A stretch of 64,000 nt of DNA from Frateuria soli (GCF_021117385.1 NZ_CP088252.1:372001-436000); one strand, 5' to 3'; positions 48,115-59,633 are shown, counted from the first letter of the stretch. Notes: generated from the sequence alone by a model not told the origin. Numbers and translations: made by a program.

Positions 48115-48714
48115 TCACGGCGCCACCGGCTCCAGCTCCTCCACATACATCAGCTCGCAGGCGCCATCGCCGGTGTCGTCGCGACGCAGCGAGGTACGCC
48201 AGTGCCAGCCATCCGCGCGGCTGGCGTCGACCAGGAAGCCTTCCAGGTGCACCAGCTCGCCGGGGCGCACCTGCTTCATCGCATGGCGCACGCCGGCGTC
48301 GGCCGGGATGAGGTGCACGTTCGTGGCGGAGGTTTCGATTTCGCGACGCGGGATCGGGAAGTCGCGCACGTGCCAGTAGAAGAAGCGGTTGGACTGGCTG
48401 ATCTCGATCCCGGCCAGCACCGCGCTGTCGGACATGCGTCCCCAGCCCAGCGCCAGGTCGGTCGGCGCAAGCGAGGCGCCGGCGTCCCAGCGGTAGTCCT
48501 CGCGCGAAAGCACGCGCGCGGTCAGTGCGATGTGGGCGCGGGTGCGCAGCACGGTGTCACCACGCTGGAGCACGGCGCCGTCGCGCAGGTCCACCTGTTC
48601 GGGCGCCTGCGCAGCCAGCACGCCCGGCGGCGGGTGCAGCGGGCGTTGTTGCCACCACCCCAGTGCACCCCACCCCAACAGCACCATCAATCCCAGCCAC
48701 AGCAGCCGCTGCAT
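48115..48714 (-). CDS. membrane-anchored protein of unknown function
   Basis: I do not recognise this family. ATG 48714 gives 199 residues with one N-terminal membrane segment (about 3-18, RLLWLGLMVLLGWGAL) and a periplasmic remainder. It has a stretch VDLRDGAVLQRGDTVLRTRA and ISQSNRFFYWHVRDFPIPRRE, then GELVHLEGFLVDASR and a final DDTGDGACELMYVEELEPV. The last part suggests a small beta-rich domain. It begins 25 bp after the oxyR stop on the same strand and may be co-transcribed with it. Confidence 0.75.
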   Translation of the reverse strand: MQRLLWLGLMVLLGWGALGWWQQRPLHPPPGVLAAQAPEQVDLRDGAVLQRGDTVLRTRAHIALTARVLSREDYRWDAGASLAPTDLALGWGRMSDSAVLAGIEISQSNRFFYWHVRDFPIPRREIETSATNVHLIPADAGVRHAMKQVRPGELVHLEGFLVDASRADGWHWRTSLRRDDTGDGACELMYVEELEPVAP

Positions 48715-48739
48715 CGGTGTTTTCCCCTGTGGATGCGTG

Positions 48740-49687
48740 TCAGGCACGCTTGCGCCGCAGGGCGTGGGCCGGCCCGGCCAGGTCCGGTTCGAGCAGGTCG
48801 GCCGGCAGGCCTCGCACCACCTCCGCGAAACGTTCGAGGAACGGTCCCAGCGAGGAGCTCTTGCGCCACACTAGCGCGATGCGGCGGCTTGGCGCGTGGC
48901 CGGCAAACTCGAGCAGCTTCACGTTGTCGGTGCGCGCCACCGGCGGCTTGATCGCCAACGTCGGCAGCAGGGTGATACCGACGTTCGCCGCGACCATCTG
49001 GCGCAGCGTCTCCAGGCTGGTGGCGCGAAAGCCCACCTTCTCGCCCGCGCCGGCCAGCTGGCACAGCTCCAGTGCCTGGTCGCGCAGGCAATGACCGTCC
49101 TCGAGCAGCAGCAGGCTCTCGTCCGACAGGTCGGCCAGCTTCAGGCGCGCCTTGCGGTGGGCCAGCGGGTGGTCGTCCGGCACGGCCAGCACGAACGGTT
49201 CCTCGAACAGGAACTCCGCATGCAGGCTGTCCTCGTGGATCGGCAGGGCGAGGATGCCCACGTCCAGCGAGCCTTCCCGCAGCATGCGCATGACCTGCTC
49301 GGTCTTCTCCTCGATCAGCAGCAGCTCCAGTCGCGGAAAGCGCTGGCGCACGGCTGGCACCAGGTGTGGCAGCAGGTAGGGCCCCAGTGTCGGGAACACG
49401 CCCAGGCGCAACCTGCCGGCCTCGGGGTCGCGCGTGCGCTGGGCGATGGCGCGGATCTCGTCCACCTCGGCCAGTACGCCGCGGGCGCGCCGGGCGATCT
49501 CGCGGCCGGTCTCGGTGAGCAGCACCTTGCGCGGCGTGCGCTCGACCAGCGCCACGCCGAGCTCGTCCTCGAGCTTCTTGATCTGCGTGGAAAGCGTCGG
49601 CTGGCTGACGAAGCTGGCCTCGGCGGCCCGCCCGAAATGGCGGTGCTCGGCCAGCGACACGAGATAGGCGAGGTCGCGCAGGTTCAT
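48740..49687 (-). CDS. oxyR: hydrogen peroxide-sensing regulator OxyR
   Basis: LysR-type regulator activated by disulfide formation. Start ATG 49687 (MNLRDLAYLVSLAEHRHFGR) gives 315 residues. The N-terminal HTH has FGRAAEASFVSQPTLSTQI. The redox cysteines are C200 and C209 in LEDGHCLRDQALELC, matching C199/C208 of Escherichia coli, followed by FRATSLETLRQMVAANVGI. A near-perfect OxyR half-operator lies 12 bp upstream of the start. It is divergent from the M1 peptidase gene. Confidence 0.96.
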   Translation of the reverse strand: MNLRDLAYLVSLAEHRHFGRAAEASFVSQPTLSTQIKKLEDELGVALVERTPRKVLLTETGREIARRARGVLAEVDEIRAIAQRTRDPEAGRLRLGVFPTLGPYLLPHLVPAVRQRFPRLELLLIEEKTEQVMRMLREGSLDVGILALPIHEDSLHAEFLFEEPFVLAVPDDHPLAHRKARLKLADLSDESLLLLEDGHCLRDQALELCQLAGAGEKVGFRATSLETLRQMVAANVGITLLPTLAIKPPVARTDNVKLLEFAGHAPSRRIALVWRKSSSLGPFLERFAEVVRGLPADLLEPDLAGPAHALRRKRA

Positions 49688-49698
49688 GGCTTGCTCCA

Positions 49699-49713
49699 AT
49701 AGGGCATGCCTAT
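49699..49713. promoter_or_regulatory. OxyR operator motif before oxyR
   Basis: ATAG (49699-49702), seven bases, CTAT (49710-49713): the exact ATAG-N7-CTAT half of the known OxyR site, ATAG-N7-CTAT-N7-ATAG-N7-CTAT. The second half toward the M1 gene is weak. Autoregulation is the likely role. Confidence 0.6.
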
Positions 49714-49936
49714 GATTGTGGTGCTGGCGATCGATAGGGGCAATGGCGGCCACCATCGGCGACGGAATTCTTTTTCCTGGAGCGGGGGCCCTTGCGCCAA
49801 GCCGACCCTCGCTTGCGGAGGGAGCCGCCGCCCGTTGCGGGCTTCACGCCGCCGCGGCCATGCCTTTTGGCACTGTGTCACAAGTCATGCCCGGCCTAGC
49901 TTCGGGTGTTGCCTTCACTGTTCCCGGGGAAAACAC

Positions 49937-52618
49937 ATGCGTCGACTCGTCAAACCGCTCGTGCTCACCGCGCTGGCCGCCTGTTGCGGCGCCGCCTTCG
50001 CCGCCACCACCGACCAGGTGCCGCACGGCAAGCTGCCGCGCTGGGCGGTGCCACAGTCCTATGCGCTGTCCTTCAAGGTGGATCCGGCGCAGCAGGATTT
50101 CTCCGGCACCACGCGCATCAGGGTCGACCTGAAGCAGGCGTCCGACCACATCTGGCTGCACGGCCACGACCTGAAGGTCTCGAAGGTCAGCGTGACCGAC
50201 GCCTCCGGCAAGACCCATGCGGCCAAGTACGTCGAGGCCGCGCCGAAGGAAGGCGTGGTGCGCGTCGACTTCGCCGACACGCTCAAGCCGCAGGAACTGA
50301 CCCTCGCCTTCGACTACACCGCGCCGCTCAACATGCAGCTGCAGGGCCTGTACAAAGTCAGCCACGAGGGTGTGCCGTACGCGATGACGCAGATGGAGCC
50401 GATCAGCGCGCGCTACGCCTTCCCCGGCTTCGACGAGCCCGATTTCAAGACGCCATTCGACATCAGCCTGACCATCCCCGAGGACGAGAAGGCGGTGGCC
50501 AACACCAAGCAGGTCAAGGAAGCGGCCGCCGGTGACGGCTGGAAGACGCTGACCTTCTCCACCACCAAGCCGCTGCCCACCTATCTGGTCGCCTTCGCCG
50601 TCGGCCCCTGGGACATCGTCGCCGGCCCGGACATCTCGCCGGACGCCTACCGCGCCACGCCGCTGCAGCTGCGCGGCATCGCCGCCAAGGGCGAGGGCCA
50701 CCGCATGCAGCACGTGCTGTCGGAGACGCCGAGCATCATCCACACGCTGGAGGACTACTACGCCTTCGGCTATCCGTGGGACAAGCTCGACCTGCTCGCC
50801 GCGCCGGACTTCTCCGCCGGCGCGATGGAGAACGCCGGCCTGGTGACCTTCCGCGACTGGCTGCTGCTGCTCGACCCGGATTCGCCGGCGCAGTACGTGC
50901 GCGGCTCGTTCAACGTCAACGCGCACGAACTGGCCCACCAGTGGACCGGCGACACCGTCACCACCGCCTGGTGGAACGACATCTGGCTCAACGAGGCCTT
51001 CGCCACCTGGATGCAGCAGAAGGTGACGATGAAGGTGCACCCGGAATACCGTGCGGACCTCGACCGCGTCCGCGGTGCGCAGTACGCCATGGACAACGAC
51101 GCCCTGGTCACCGCGCGCAAGATCCGCCAGCCGATCACCGGCAACGGCGACATCGAGACCGCGTTCGATTCGATCACCTACCAGAAGGGCGCCAGCGTGC
51201 TCGGCATGTTCGAGGGCTACGTCGGCGAGAAGACCTTCCAGCAGGGCATGCGCCAGTACATCCAGGACCACAAGTTCTCCACCGCCACCGCGGACGACCT
51301 GGTCGACTCGATCGCCAAGGCGGCCGACAAGGGCGAGGACTTCAAGCAGGCCTTCAAGAGCTTCCTCAACCAGCCCGGCGTGCCCTACGTGCAGACCCAG
51401 CTGGCGCAGAAGGACGGCCAGACCGTGCTCAAGCTCAGCCAGAGCCGCTACCTGCCGGTCGGCAGCAAGGGCGACGCGAAGCACGTGTGGGGCGTGCCGG
51501 TGTGCGTGCGCTATGGCACCGCCGACGGCAGCAAGGTCAACTGCGAGCTGCTGGAGAAGGCCACCGGCACGATCGCGCTGCCGGGCGCCAGCGCCAACAC
51601 ATGGGTGATGCCCAACGCCAACGCCAGCGGCTACTACCGCTTCGGCATGGACAAGGGCGACCTGGCCCGCCTGGGCGACCGGATCAGCCACCTCACCGAC
51701 GCCGAGCAGCTGGCCTATGCCGACGCCGCCGACGCCAGCTTCCACCACGGCGACATCGACGCGGGCGACCTGCTGGCGGCGCTGAAGCCGTTGACCGCCT
51801 CGCGCGTGCGCGCGGTGGCCACCGCGCCGATCGCCAGCTTCGAGTGGATCGACCGCTACCTGGCTGCGACCGATGCGCAGCGCAACGCGCTCGATGCCTG
51901 GGCGCGGACCGCCTACCTGCCGCGCATGGAGCTGCTGGGCTACCACCGCAAGCCCGGCGAGCCGGATGACGATTCGCTGTTGCGCAGCACGCTGGCCGGC
52001 TTCCTGGCGCTGGACGTGAAGTTGCCGCAGGTGCGCGCGGAACTGCTCAAGCAGGGTGAGGCCGCGCTCCAGCGCAAGGCCGATGGCCACCTCAACCTCG
52101 ATGCGGCCGATCCGGACCTGCTCGACACCGCGCTGGCGGTGGCGGTGCAGGAGCACGGCAAGAGCGCGGTCGATGCGCTGATCGCCGAGCTGCCCAAGAC
52201 CTCCGACCCCGCCCAGCGCAATGCCATGCTGGCCGGCCTGAGCGCGGTCGAGGATCCGGCACTGGCCGAGCGGGTGCGCAACTTCGCGCTGGACAAGCAG
52301 GTCAAGGTCGGCGAGATGGCCGCCCTGCTGCGTGGCGGCCGCGAGACCCGCGCCGGGCGCGATGCGATGTGGAAGTGGGCGGTCGCCCATTACGACCGCA
52401 TCGTCGAGCGCACTGGCAGCTTCGCCGGCGGTCGCCTGCCCGGCCTGATGGGCGGTGGCGGTTGCTCGCAGGAGGAAGCCGACCGCCTGCAGGCGTTCTT
52501 CAAGACCCGCGCCAAGGACGTCACCGGCGCCGAACGTGGCCTGGCGCAGACCACCGAGAACACCCTGCTGTGTGCCGCGCTGAAGGCCAAGCAGGATCCG
52601 CAGGCGATCATGCACTGA
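49937..52618 (+). CDS. M1 family aminopeptidase, exported
   Basis: Zinc aminopeptidase of the ERAP/ApN type. ATG 49937 opens a signal peptide (about 1-22, LVLTALAACCGAAFA); the 893 residues are normal for the family. Seen: QMEPISARYAFPGFDEPDFK, substrate motif GAMENAG (about 296), zinc motif HELAHQW (about 330) and the third ligand in WLNEAFATW (about 352). A C-terminal ERAP1-like helical domain ends with CSQEEADRLQAFF. It ends in a GNRA-loop terminator. Confidence 0.93.
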   Translation: MRRLVKPLVLTALAACCGAAFAATTDQVPHGKLPRWAVPQSYALSFKVDPAQQDFSGTTRIRVDLKQASDHIWLHGHDLKVSKVSVTDASGKTHAAKYVEAAPKEGVVRVDFADTLKPQELTLAFDYTAPLNMQLQGLYKVSHEGVPYAMTQMEPISARYAFPGFDEPDFKTPFDISLTIPEDEKAVANTKQVKEAAAGDGWKTLTFSTTKPLPTYLVAFAVGPWDIVAGPDISPDAYRATPLQLRGIAAKGEGHRMQHVLSETPSIIHTLEDYYAFGYPWDKLDLLAAPDFSAGAMENAGLVTFRDWLLLLDPDSPAQYVRGSFNVNAHELAHQWTGDTVTTAWWNDIWLNEAFATWMQQKVTMKVHPEYRADLDRVRGAQYAMDNDALVTARKIRQPITGNGDIETAFDSITYQKGASVLGMFEGYVGEKTFQQGMRQYIQDHKFSTATADDLVDSIAKAADKGEDFKQAFKSFLNQPGVPYVQTQLAQKDGQTVLKLSQSRYLPVGSKGDAKHVWGVPVCVRYGTADGSKVNCELLEKATGTIALPGASANTWVMPNANASGYYRFGMDKGDLARLGDRISHLTDAEQLAYADAADASFHHGDIDAGDLLAALKPLTASRVRAVATAPIASFEWIDRYLAATDAQRNALDAWARTAYLPRMELLGYHRKPGEPDDDSLLRSTLAGFLALDVKLPQVRAELLKQGEAALQRKADGHLNLDAADPDLLDTALAVAVQEHGKSAVDALIAELPKTSDPAQRNAMLAGLSAVEDPALAERVRNFALDKQVKVGEMAALLRGGRETRAGRDAMWKWAVAHYDRIVERTGSFAGGRLPGLMGGGGCSQEEADRLQAFFKTRAKDVTGAERGLAQTTENTLLCAALKAKQDPQAIMH

Positions 52619-52644
52619 GGGCCAGGTCCCTGGCTTGAAACAGT

Positions 52645-52676
52645 ACGCCGGGCGGAAACGCCCGGCGTCCTGCTTT
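52645..52676 (+). terminator. rho-independent terminator of the M1 gene
   Basis: ACGCCGGGCG / CGCCCGGCGT, a 10-bp perfect stem with a GAAA tetraloop, then CCTGCTTTAT. It lies 26 bp after the stop. Confidence 0.75.
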
Positions 52677-52770
52677 ATGAGCCATCCCATCGAAGGGCGC
52701 CTTCCGCTGCCCGCGCGCGGACGTTCCCCCTAAACTGTGCCGCGCCCGTCGGGCGACAGGGAGACCAGGC

Positions 52771-55700
52771 ATGCGTGCTCGATCAGGATGGCTGTTGCTC
52801 ATGGGCCTGCTGCTGGCCGCGCCGGCGATCGCGCAGCAGGTGCCGCCGCCGTTGCGCGACTGGCAGGACTGGGTGCTGCACGAGGAGGCGGCGCATGCCT
52901 GCCCGCGGCTGGCACACGCGCCCGGCCAGGGCGAGGCGTGGCAGTGCGCCTGGCCCGGCCGGCTGGCGCTGTCGACCGATGCCGGGGGCGGGCAGTTCAC
53001 CCTGGACGCCCACGCCGACGCCCCTGCGTGGATCGCGCTGCCGGGCGGTGTGCGCCACTGGCCGGAACAGGTCCGGCTGGACGGCCAACCGGCCGTGGTG
53101 CTGGAGCGCGACGGCCAGCCGGTGGTGCGCGTTTCGCCCGGCGACCATCGCGTGCAAGGCCGGTTGCCCTGGTCGGCACGCCCGGCACGGCTGCACGTGC
53201 CCGGGGCGATCGCCCTGGTCGAACTCACCGTCGACGGCAAGCCGGTCGCACGGCTGCAGCGCGATGGCGACGAACTGGCCCTGGGCGAGGCGGCCGCTGC
53301 CCGGCGCGTGGCCGATGCGCTGTCGCTGCGCGTCGACCGCCGCCTGGCCGACGGCCTGCCGGCGACCCTGGAAACCCGCTTGCGTTTCGATGTCACCGGC
53401 AGCCCCCGTGAGCTTTTGCTCGGGCCGGCGTTGCCGAACGGCTTCGTCGCCACCGCGCTGGACGGGGGGCTGCCCGTGCGCATGGAAAGCGACGGCCGCC
53501 TGCGCGTGCAGCTTAAGCCCGGCCGCTGGACGGTCACCCTCGATGCCCGCGCCAGCGCGCCGCTCGCGCGCATCGCGGCGACCCTGCCGCCGCCACCCTG
53601 GCCGCGACAGGAGATCTGGAGCTACGCCGACCACCCCGACCTGCGCGGCAGCCACGCCGAAGGCCAGGCCACCGACGCGGCGCAGGCTGGCGTGCCGGAG
53701 GACTGGCGCGAGCTGCCCGCCTTCGTGATGGACGCCGATGCCACGCTCACCGTGCAGCCGGGTGAGCGCGGGGCGGGACGGCACGATCGCCTGCGCCTGT
53801 CGCGCCGCCTGTGGCTGGACTTCGACGGCCGCGGCCTGGCGGTGGACGACCGCCTGCAGGGCGAACTGCACCGCCAGCGGCTGGAAGTCGACGCGCCGTG
53901 GCAGCTGCAGCGCGCCGAACAGGACGGCGAGCCGCTGCTGATCAGTCGCGCCGGGGATGGACGCAGCGGGGTGGAGGTGCGCAGCGATCGACTCGATCTC
54001 GGCGCCGGGCTGCGCGTGCCCGCCAGCGGCGCGCTGCCGGTGACCGGCTGGAGCGCGCCGCTCGAACGCATCGACGCCACGCTCCAGCTGCCGCCGGGCT
54101 ATCGCCTGCTCGGTGCGCCCGGTGCGGACAACTCGCCCGATTCGTGGGTGGCCGGGTGGAGCCTGCTGGACGTGTTCGGCGTGGCGCTGATCGCCCTGCT
54201 GGCCGGCCGCCTGCTGGGCTGGCCATGGGCGCTGCTGCTCGCGCTGGCGCTGCTGTTGCGCGCGCTGCCGGAGGGTCGTCTGCAGCGCGCCGTGAACGTC
54301 GCCGCCCTGGCCTCGTCCGTGCTCGCGGTGCTGTGGACGCTGCCCTTCGTGGCCACCCAGCTGCAATACGCACTGCATCCGCAGCTCGAGCCGCAGACCC
54401 GGCACATCAGCCTGGAGACCGCCATGCTCGACCAGAGCTACAACGTTCCGCCAGCCGGACCTGCAGCTCCCGCCGCGGCCGAGCGACGGGCGTCAGCGCC
54501 TGACCGGGCGCTTGCCGGCGTGTCGGTGGGCGCCACGAAGCGATCCGCGACGCAGCTGCCCGTGGACGCCCGCAGCCTGGTCCAGGCGGGCCCGGGCACG
54601 CCGACCTGGCGCCTCGGCAGCAATTACCGCCTGGGCTGGTCCGGGCCGGTCACGCCCCGGCAGACCGTACGCCTGGTGATCGCCCCGGCGTGGCTGGTGA
54701 GCCTGTTGCGCGTACTGATGGTGGTGCTGCTGGCCGCGTTGCTCGCACGCGTGCTTCCCTCGCTGCTGGCACCCTGGCGCGGGCGCGGGCGCTGGCAAGG
54801 CAGGCGGGATGCGGCTTCGGCGGCGTTGCTGGCGCTGGCATTGCTGCCCTGGCACGCCCATGCGCAGGCGCTGCCGAGTCAGCCGCTGCTCGACCAGTTG
54901 CGCCAGCGCCTGGTCGAGGCGCCCGCCTGCGCGCCCGCCTGCGCGAACCTGCCGCAGGCGCGAGCGGTACCGGCCGGCGATGCGCTCGACCTCACCCTGC
55001 AGGCGCACGCCGGCGCCACGGTCGCGCTGCCCCTGCCGGCCACCACGCTGCCGCTGGTCACGGCGACGGTCGATGGGCGGCCGGCGGTGCTGGCGCGACG
55101 CGATGGCGATCTGCTCTGGCTGCGGCTCGAACCGGGCGTCCATGAGGTGGCGCTGCGTTACCGGCTCGACGGCATCGACAGCGCACGCCTGCGGTTTGCC
55201 CTGGCGCCACAGCGCGTCGTGGTGCAAACGGACGGCTGGACGGCCGACGGGCTGGACGCCGACCGCCTGCTCGGCGACAGCCTGGCCTTCGACCGCCAGC
55301 GGGTCGTCGCGGGCGGCGAGGCCAGTACGCCCGGGCAGGACCTCCCGCCCTATGTGCGCCTTACCCGCCGGCTTGTGCTGGGCAGCGAATGGACGGTGCA
55401 CAACGAGGTCGAGCGCATCGCGCCGCAGGCTGGCGGCTTCAGTGTCGCGCTGCCGCTGTTGCCCGGCGAACACCCGCTGGGCGCGGATGCGCCGGTGAGC
55501 GACGGGCGCATCCAGCTCGCCTTCAACGCCGGCACCGACAGCGTCGGGTGGACCAGCCGCCTGGACCGGATGGCCCGATTGCAACTGGTTGCGCCCGCGC
55601 TGGCCGAGCGCGCCGAAGTGTGGGAGATCGATGCCGCGCCGATGTGGCACGTGGAGGCCAGCGGCGTGCCGGCCAGTGACGGTGACGTGCTGCGCTTCCA

Positions 55701-56721
55701 GCCGTTGCCGGGCGAGCGGCTCACGCTGGCGCTCAGCCAGCCGGTCGCCGTCGCGGGCGGCACCCTGGCGTTCGACCAGGTGCAGTCCCGCAGCACCGTT
55801 GGCGAGCGCGCCACCGAAACCGTCCTGCAACTGCAGGCGCGCAGCACCCGTGGTGGCGAGCACGCGCTGGGCCTGCCGGCCGAGGCCGAGCTGTTGCAGG
55901 CCAGCCGCGACGGCGAGCGCCTGCCGCTGGCCGTGCGCAACGGCACGCTGTCACTGCCCCTGCTGCCGGGCACGCACCGCTACGAGTTGCGCCTGCGCGG
56001 GCCCGGTGGCGCGGCTGCGCGCATCCGCTCGCCGGCCGTCGCCCTGCACGCGCCGGCGGCCAATCTCGATACGTTCCTGCACCTGCCGCGTGACCGCTGG
56101 GTGCTGTGGACCTGGGGCGAGGGCGCCGGTCCCGCCGTGCTGTACTGGGCGCAGCTGGTCGTGCTGCTGGCCGCGGCCTGGCTGCTCTCGCGTTACGCGC
56201 CCACGCCGCTGCGCTTCCGCCACTGGCTGCTGCTGGGCCTGGGCTTTTCCGCCTTCGCCTGGAGCGCATATGCCGTGGTGGTGGTCTGGCTGATCCTGCT
56301 CGGCCTGCGGGCGCGGGTCGAGGTCGGCACGTGGCGCGCCGGGTTGTTCGACCTGATGCAGGTGGGGCTGGCGCTGCTCACGGCGATCGCGCTCGGCGTG
56401 CTGGTGGCCGCGGTGCCGGGCGGCCTGCTGGGGCAGCCGGACATGCACGTCGCCGGCATGGGTTCCAGCGCGCTGCAACTGCACTGGTTCGCCGACCGTA
56501 GTGCCGGCGTGCTGCCGCAGGCGGGCGTGTTCAGCCTGCCGTTGTGGACCTACAAGCTGGCCATGCTGGCCTGGGCGCTGTGGCTGGCCAACGCGTTGAT
56601 CGGCTGGCTGCGCTGGGGTTTCGAGGCCTGGTCGCAGGGTGGCTACTGGCGCCGCGACAAGCCGCGGCCGGCTGCGCCGCCGCAACTGCCCACCGCCGCC
56701 GAGGTGCCACCCGATGCCTGA
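52771..56721 (+). CDS. large internally duplicated envelope protein, unknown function
   Basis: I do not recognise a named family. The 1316 residues show a signal peptide (about 1-22), a beta-rich periplasmic region (about 30-455), a membrane cluster (about 465-530) and a linker. A membrane segment follows (about 635-665), then an internal signal-peptide-like stretch (about 681-700, [15 protein letters not shown]) and a second beta-rich region (about 705-1090). Several more helices lie near the C terminus. [16 protein letters not shown] (about 100-115) resembles [16 protein letters not shown] (about 764-779), and both halves start with a short helical cysteine-containing motif. The stop overlaps prmC by 8 bp. 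Confidence 0.8.
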   Translation: MRARSGWLLLMGLLLAAPAIAQQVPPPLRDWQDWVLHEEAAHACPRLAHAPGQGEAWQCAWPGRLALSTDAGGGQFTLDAHADAPAWIALPGGVRHWPEQVRLDGQPAVVLERDGQPVVRVSPGDHRVQGRLPWSARPARLHVPGAIALVELTVDGKPVARLQRDGDELALGEAAAARRVADALSLRVDRRLADGLPATLETRLRFDVTGSPRELLLGPALPNGFVATALDGGLPVRMESDGRLRVQLKPGRWTVTLDARASAPLARIAATLPPPPWPRQEIWSYADHPDLRGSHAEGQATDAAQAGVPEDWRELPAFVMDADATLTVQPGERGAGRHDRLRLSRRLWLDFDGRGLAVDDRLQGELHRQRLEVDAPWQLQRAEQDGEPLLISRAGDGRSGVEVRSDRLDLGAGLRVPASGALPVTGWSAPLERIDATLQLPPGYRLLGAPGADNSPDSWVAGWSLLDVFGVALIALLAGRLLGWPWALLLALALLLRALPEGRLQRAVNVAALASSVLAVLWTLPFVATQLQYALHPQLEPQTRHISLETAMLDQSYNVPPAGPAAPAAAERRASAPDRALAGVSVGATKRSATQLPVDARSLVQAGPGTPTWRLGSNYRLGWSGPVTPRQTVRLVIAPAWLVSLLRVLMVVLLAALLARVLPSLLAPWRGRGRWQGRRDAASAALLALALLPWHAHAQALPSQPLLDQLRQRLVEAPACAPACANLPQARAVPAGDALDLTLQAHAGATVALPLPATTLPLVTATVDGRPAVLARRDGDLLWLRLEPGVHEVALRYRLDGIDSARLRFALAPQRVVVQTDGWTADGLDADRLLGDSLAFDRQRVVAGGEASTPGQDLPPYVRLTRRLVLGSEWTVHNEVERIAPQAGGFSVALPLLPGEHPLGADAPVSDGRIQLAFNAGTDSVGWTSRLDRMARLQLVAPALAERAEVWEIDAAPMWHVEASGVPASDGDVLRFQPLPGERLTLALSQPVAVAGGTLAFDQVQSRSTVGERATETVLQLQARSTRGGEHALGLPAEAELLQASRDGERLPLAVRNGTLSLPLLPGTHRYELRLRGPGGAAARIRSPAVALHAPAANLDTFLHLPRDRWVLWTWGEGAGPAVLYWAQLVVLLAAAWLLSRYAPTPLRFRHWLLLGLGFSAFAWSAYAVVVVWLILLGLRARVEVGTWRAGLFDLMQVGLALLTAIALGVLVAAVPGGLLGQPDMHVAGMGSSALQLHWFADRSAGVLPQAGVFSLPLWTYKLAMLAWALWLANALIGWLRWGFEAWSQGGYWRRDKPRPAAPPQLPTAAEVPPDA

Positions 56722-57550
56722 GGTCCGCCAACTGCTGGCCGGGGCCGCCACCCGGCTGCGCGACCGCGCCGAAGCGGCCATCCTGCTCGCGCACGCGCTG
56801 GGCAAGTCGCGCAGCTGGCTGCTTGCGCACTCCGACGATGCGGTCGACCCGACGGATGCCGCGGCCTTCGCCGCGCTGGTGGAACGGCGCGCCGCCGGCG
56901 AGCCGGTGGCCTACCTCACCGGCCATCGCGGCTTCTGGACGCTCGAGCTGGAGGTGACGCCGGCCACGCTGATCCCCCGCGCCGAGACCGAATTGCTGGT
57001 CGAACGGGCACTGGCGATGCTGCCGCGCCAGGGCGCGCCGCGCGTGGCCGACCTTGGCACAGGCAGCGGCGCCATCGCGCTGGCGATCGCGCGCGAATGC
57101 CCGCATGCGCGCCTGCTGGCCACCGACGCCAGCGCCGCGGCGCTGGCGGTCGCACGGCGCAACGCCGCTGCCAACCGGGTCCCCAACGTGGTTTTCATCG
57201 AGAGCGACTGGTTCGCCGCGCTCGAAGGCGAGTGCTTCGATCTGGTCGTGTCCAACCCGCCCTACATCGCGGCGGACGATCCCCACCTGGCGCAGGGCGA
57301 CCTGCGCTTCGAGCCGGCCAGCGCGCTGGCCTCCGGGCCAGACGGCCTGGACGACATCCGACGCATCATCGTGGGTGCACGGGCCCACCTGGTCGAGGGT
57401 GGGTGGCTGCTGTTCGAGCACGGCTGGGACCAGGGCGGCGCCGCGCGCGAACTGCTCGAAGCGGCGGGTTACGAGGAGGTGTTCACGGCGCAGGACCTGG
57501 AGCAACGCGACCGGATCAGTGGCGGTCGACGCCCGTCGAACCGTCCCTGA
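56714..57550 (+). CDS. prmC: peptide chain release factor N5-glutamine methyltransferase
   Basis: Methylates the GGQ glutamine of release factors RF1 and RF2. Start ATG 56714 ([20 protein letters not shown]) gives 278 residues. Seen: N-terminal helical domain, [33 protein letters not shown]-binding [16 protein letters not shown], and the catalytic [10 protein letters not shown]. It usually follows prfA; here it follows the large envelope protein, overlapping it by 8 bp (ATGCCTGA). Confidence 0.96.
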   Translation: MPEVRQLLAGAATRLRDRAEAAILLAHALGKSRSWLLAHSDDAVDPTDAAAFAALVERRAAGEPVAYLTGHRGFWTLELEVTPATLIPRAETELLVERALAMLPRQGAPRVADLGTGSGAIALAIARECPHARLLATDASAAALAVARRNAAANRVPNVVFIESDWFAALEGECFDLVVSNPPYIAADDPHLAQGDLRFEPASALASGPDGLDDIRRIIVGARAHLVEGGWLLFEHGWDQGGAARELLEAAGYEEVFTAQDLEQRDRISGGRRPSNRP

Positions 57551-57737
57551 CGGCCGTCACGCACTGCCGCGCATCCGGGCTTTCCCCCGCGCCTGCGCGG
57601 AAAGTTGCCGACAGGCGCGAAAGGGGGCGCTTCGGGATCGCCGGACAGGTCCGTCGCAAGGCGGCCGCGTCCCATCCTCGGTACCTTCCCCTGCGGTACG
57701 GGCAGGGATCAAAGCACGGCCCGGAACGTCGCGACCT

Positions 57738-59627
57738 TCAACCCGCGCTGGCAGCCACGCTCGCCAGCTGCGGGAACCGCGCGCGGATTGCGTTGCGGAT
57801 GCCCGGCAAGTCCAGTCCCGCCATGGAAAGCACTTCCTCGCGGCTGCCGTGTTCCAGATAGGCGTCCGGAAGGCCCAGATGCAGGATCGGCTTGACGATG
57901 CCGTGCGCGGCCAGGCACTCGGCCACGCCCGAGCCCGCGCCACCGGCGATGGCGTTGTCCTCCAGCGTGACGAAGGCATCATGCGTCCTGGCCAGCTCCA
58001 GGATCATCCCCTCGTCCAGTGGCTTGACGAAGCGCATGTTGACCAGGCTTGCATCCAGCTCGGCCGCGACCACCGCGGCCGGCGCGAGCATCGCACCGAA
58101 GGAGAGGATCGCCAGGCCGTGGCCGCGCCGGCGCAACTCGGCCTTGCCGATCGGCAGCGTGACGAGTTCCTCGCGCACGGCGGCGCCGGGCCCGGTGCCA
58201 CGCGGGTAGCGGATGGCCGCCGGGCCGGCGTACCCGAAGCCGGTGGTAAGCATCATCCGGCACTCGTTCTCGTCCGAGGGCGCCATGATCAGCATGTTCG
58301 GCAGGCAGCGCAGAAACGAGAGATCGAAGCTGCCCGCATGCGTGGCGCCATCGGGGCCGACCACGCCGGCGCGGTCGATCGCGAAGGTCACGTCCAGGTT
58401 CTGCAGCGCCACGTCGTGGATCGCCTGGTCGTAGGCGCGCTGCAGGAAGGTCGAGTAGATCGCCACCACCGGCTTGGCGCCTTCGCAGGCCATGCCGGCG
58501 GCCAGCGTCACCGCGTGCTGCTCGGCGATGGCCACGTCGAAGTAGCGCCTGGGATATTCCCTGGAGAAGCGCACCAGGCCCGAGCCCTCGCGCATCGCCG
58601 GCGTGATGCCCAGCAGCCGCTCGTCGGCGGCGGCCATGTCGCACAGCCAGTCGCCGAAGATGTCGGTGTAGGTCGGCTTGGCCGGCGCGGTCTTCTTCAC
58701 CACGCCAGCGACCGGGTCGAACGGCCCGACCGCGTGGTATTCGATCTGCGCCTGCTCGGCCGGGGCATAGCCCTTGCCCTTGGTGGTGATCACGTGCAGC
58801 AACTGCGGGCCGGGCAGGTTACGGACGGTGCGCAACGCGCGCAGCAATGCGGGAATGTCGTGCCCGTCGATCGGCCCGGTGTAGTGGAAACCCAGCTCTT
58901 CGAACATCGTCGAAGGCAGGAACATGCCCTTGGCGTGCTCCTCCCAGTTCCTGAAGAAGCGGCCGAACAGCGACTGCCGCGGAATCGCCTTCTTCGCCTT
59001 CTCGCGCACGGCATTGAGCCGCCGGCTGGCCATCGCGCGGGCCAGCATCTTGGTCATCGCGCCGACGTTCTCGCTGATCGACATGCCGTTGTCGTTGAGC
59101 ACGACGAGCATGTTCGGCTCCACGTCGCCACCGTGGTTGAGCGCTTCGAACGCCATCCCCGCCGTCATCGCGCCGTCGCCGATCACCGCCACCACCTTGC
59201 GGTCGTCGCCCTTGCGCTGCGCGGCGATCGCCATGCCCAGCGCGGCCGAGATCGAGGTGGACGAGTGGCCCACGCCGAAGGTGTCGTACTCGCTTTCCTC
59301 GCGGCGCGGGAAGGGCGCCAGACCATCCTTCTTCTTGATGGTGGTGATCCGGTCGCGCCGGCCGGTGAGGATCTTGTGCGGGTAGCACTGGTGGCCCACG
59401 TCCCATACCAGGCGGTCGCGCGGCGTGTCGAAGACGTGGTGAAGCGCCACGGTGAGCTCGACCACGCCCAGACCCGCGCCGAAGTGGCCTCCGGAGCTGG
59501 CGACCGATTCGATCAGGTATTGGCGCAGCTCGTCGGCGACGGCCGGCAGCTCGGCATCGGGTACGCGACGCAGGTCGTCCGGCGTCTCGATGCGGGCCAG
59601 GTGGGGATAGCGGGCTGGGTCGATCAT
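57738..59627 (-). CDS. dxs: 1-deoxy-D-xylulose-5-phosphate synthase
   Basis: Thiamine-diphosphate enzyme making DXP for isoprenoids, thiamine and pyridoxal phosphate. Start ATG 59627 ([19 protein letters not shown]) gives 629 residues; the open frame runs on into the divergent gene. Seen: [32 protein letters not shown], the ThDP motif [52 protein letters not shown], and [15 protein letters not shown]. An AACAAT box ends seven bases before the ATG. Confidence 0.98.
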   Translation of the reverse strand: MIDPARYPHLARIETPDDLRRVPDAELPAVADELRQYLIESVASSGGHFGAGLGVVELTVALHHVFDTPRDRLVWDVGHQCYPHKILTGRRDRITTIKKKDGLAPFPRREESEYDTFGVGHSSTSISAALGMAIAAQRKGDDRKVVAVIGDGAMTAGMAFEALNHGGDVEPNMLVVLNDNGMSISENVGAMTKMLARAMASRRLNAVREKAKKAIPRQSLFGRFFRNWEEHAKGMFLPSTMFEELGFHYTGPIDGHDIPALLRALRTVRNLPGPQLLHVITTKGKGYAPAEQAQIEYHAVGPFDPVAGVVKKTAPAKPTYTDIFGDWLCDMAAADERLLGITPAMREGSGLVRFSREYPRRYFDVAIAEQHAVTLAAGMACEGAKPVVAIYSTFLQRAYDQAIHDVALQNLDVTFAIDRAGVVGPDGATHAGSFDLSFLRCLPNMLIMAPSDENECRMMLTTGFGYAGPAAIRYPRGTGPGAAVREELVTLPIGKAELRRRGHGLAILSFGAMLAPAAVVAAELDASLVNMRFVKPLDEGMILELARTHDAFVTLEDNAIAGGAGSGVAECLAAHGIVKPILHLGLPDAYLEHGSREEVLSMAGLDLPGIRNAIRARFPQLASVAASAG

Positions 59628-59633
59628 CCGCGT

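Noticed and set aside
57551-57737. A small gene between prmC and dxs
   Set aside because: All short frames here continue from or mirror the flanking genes; no start signal or domain was found.
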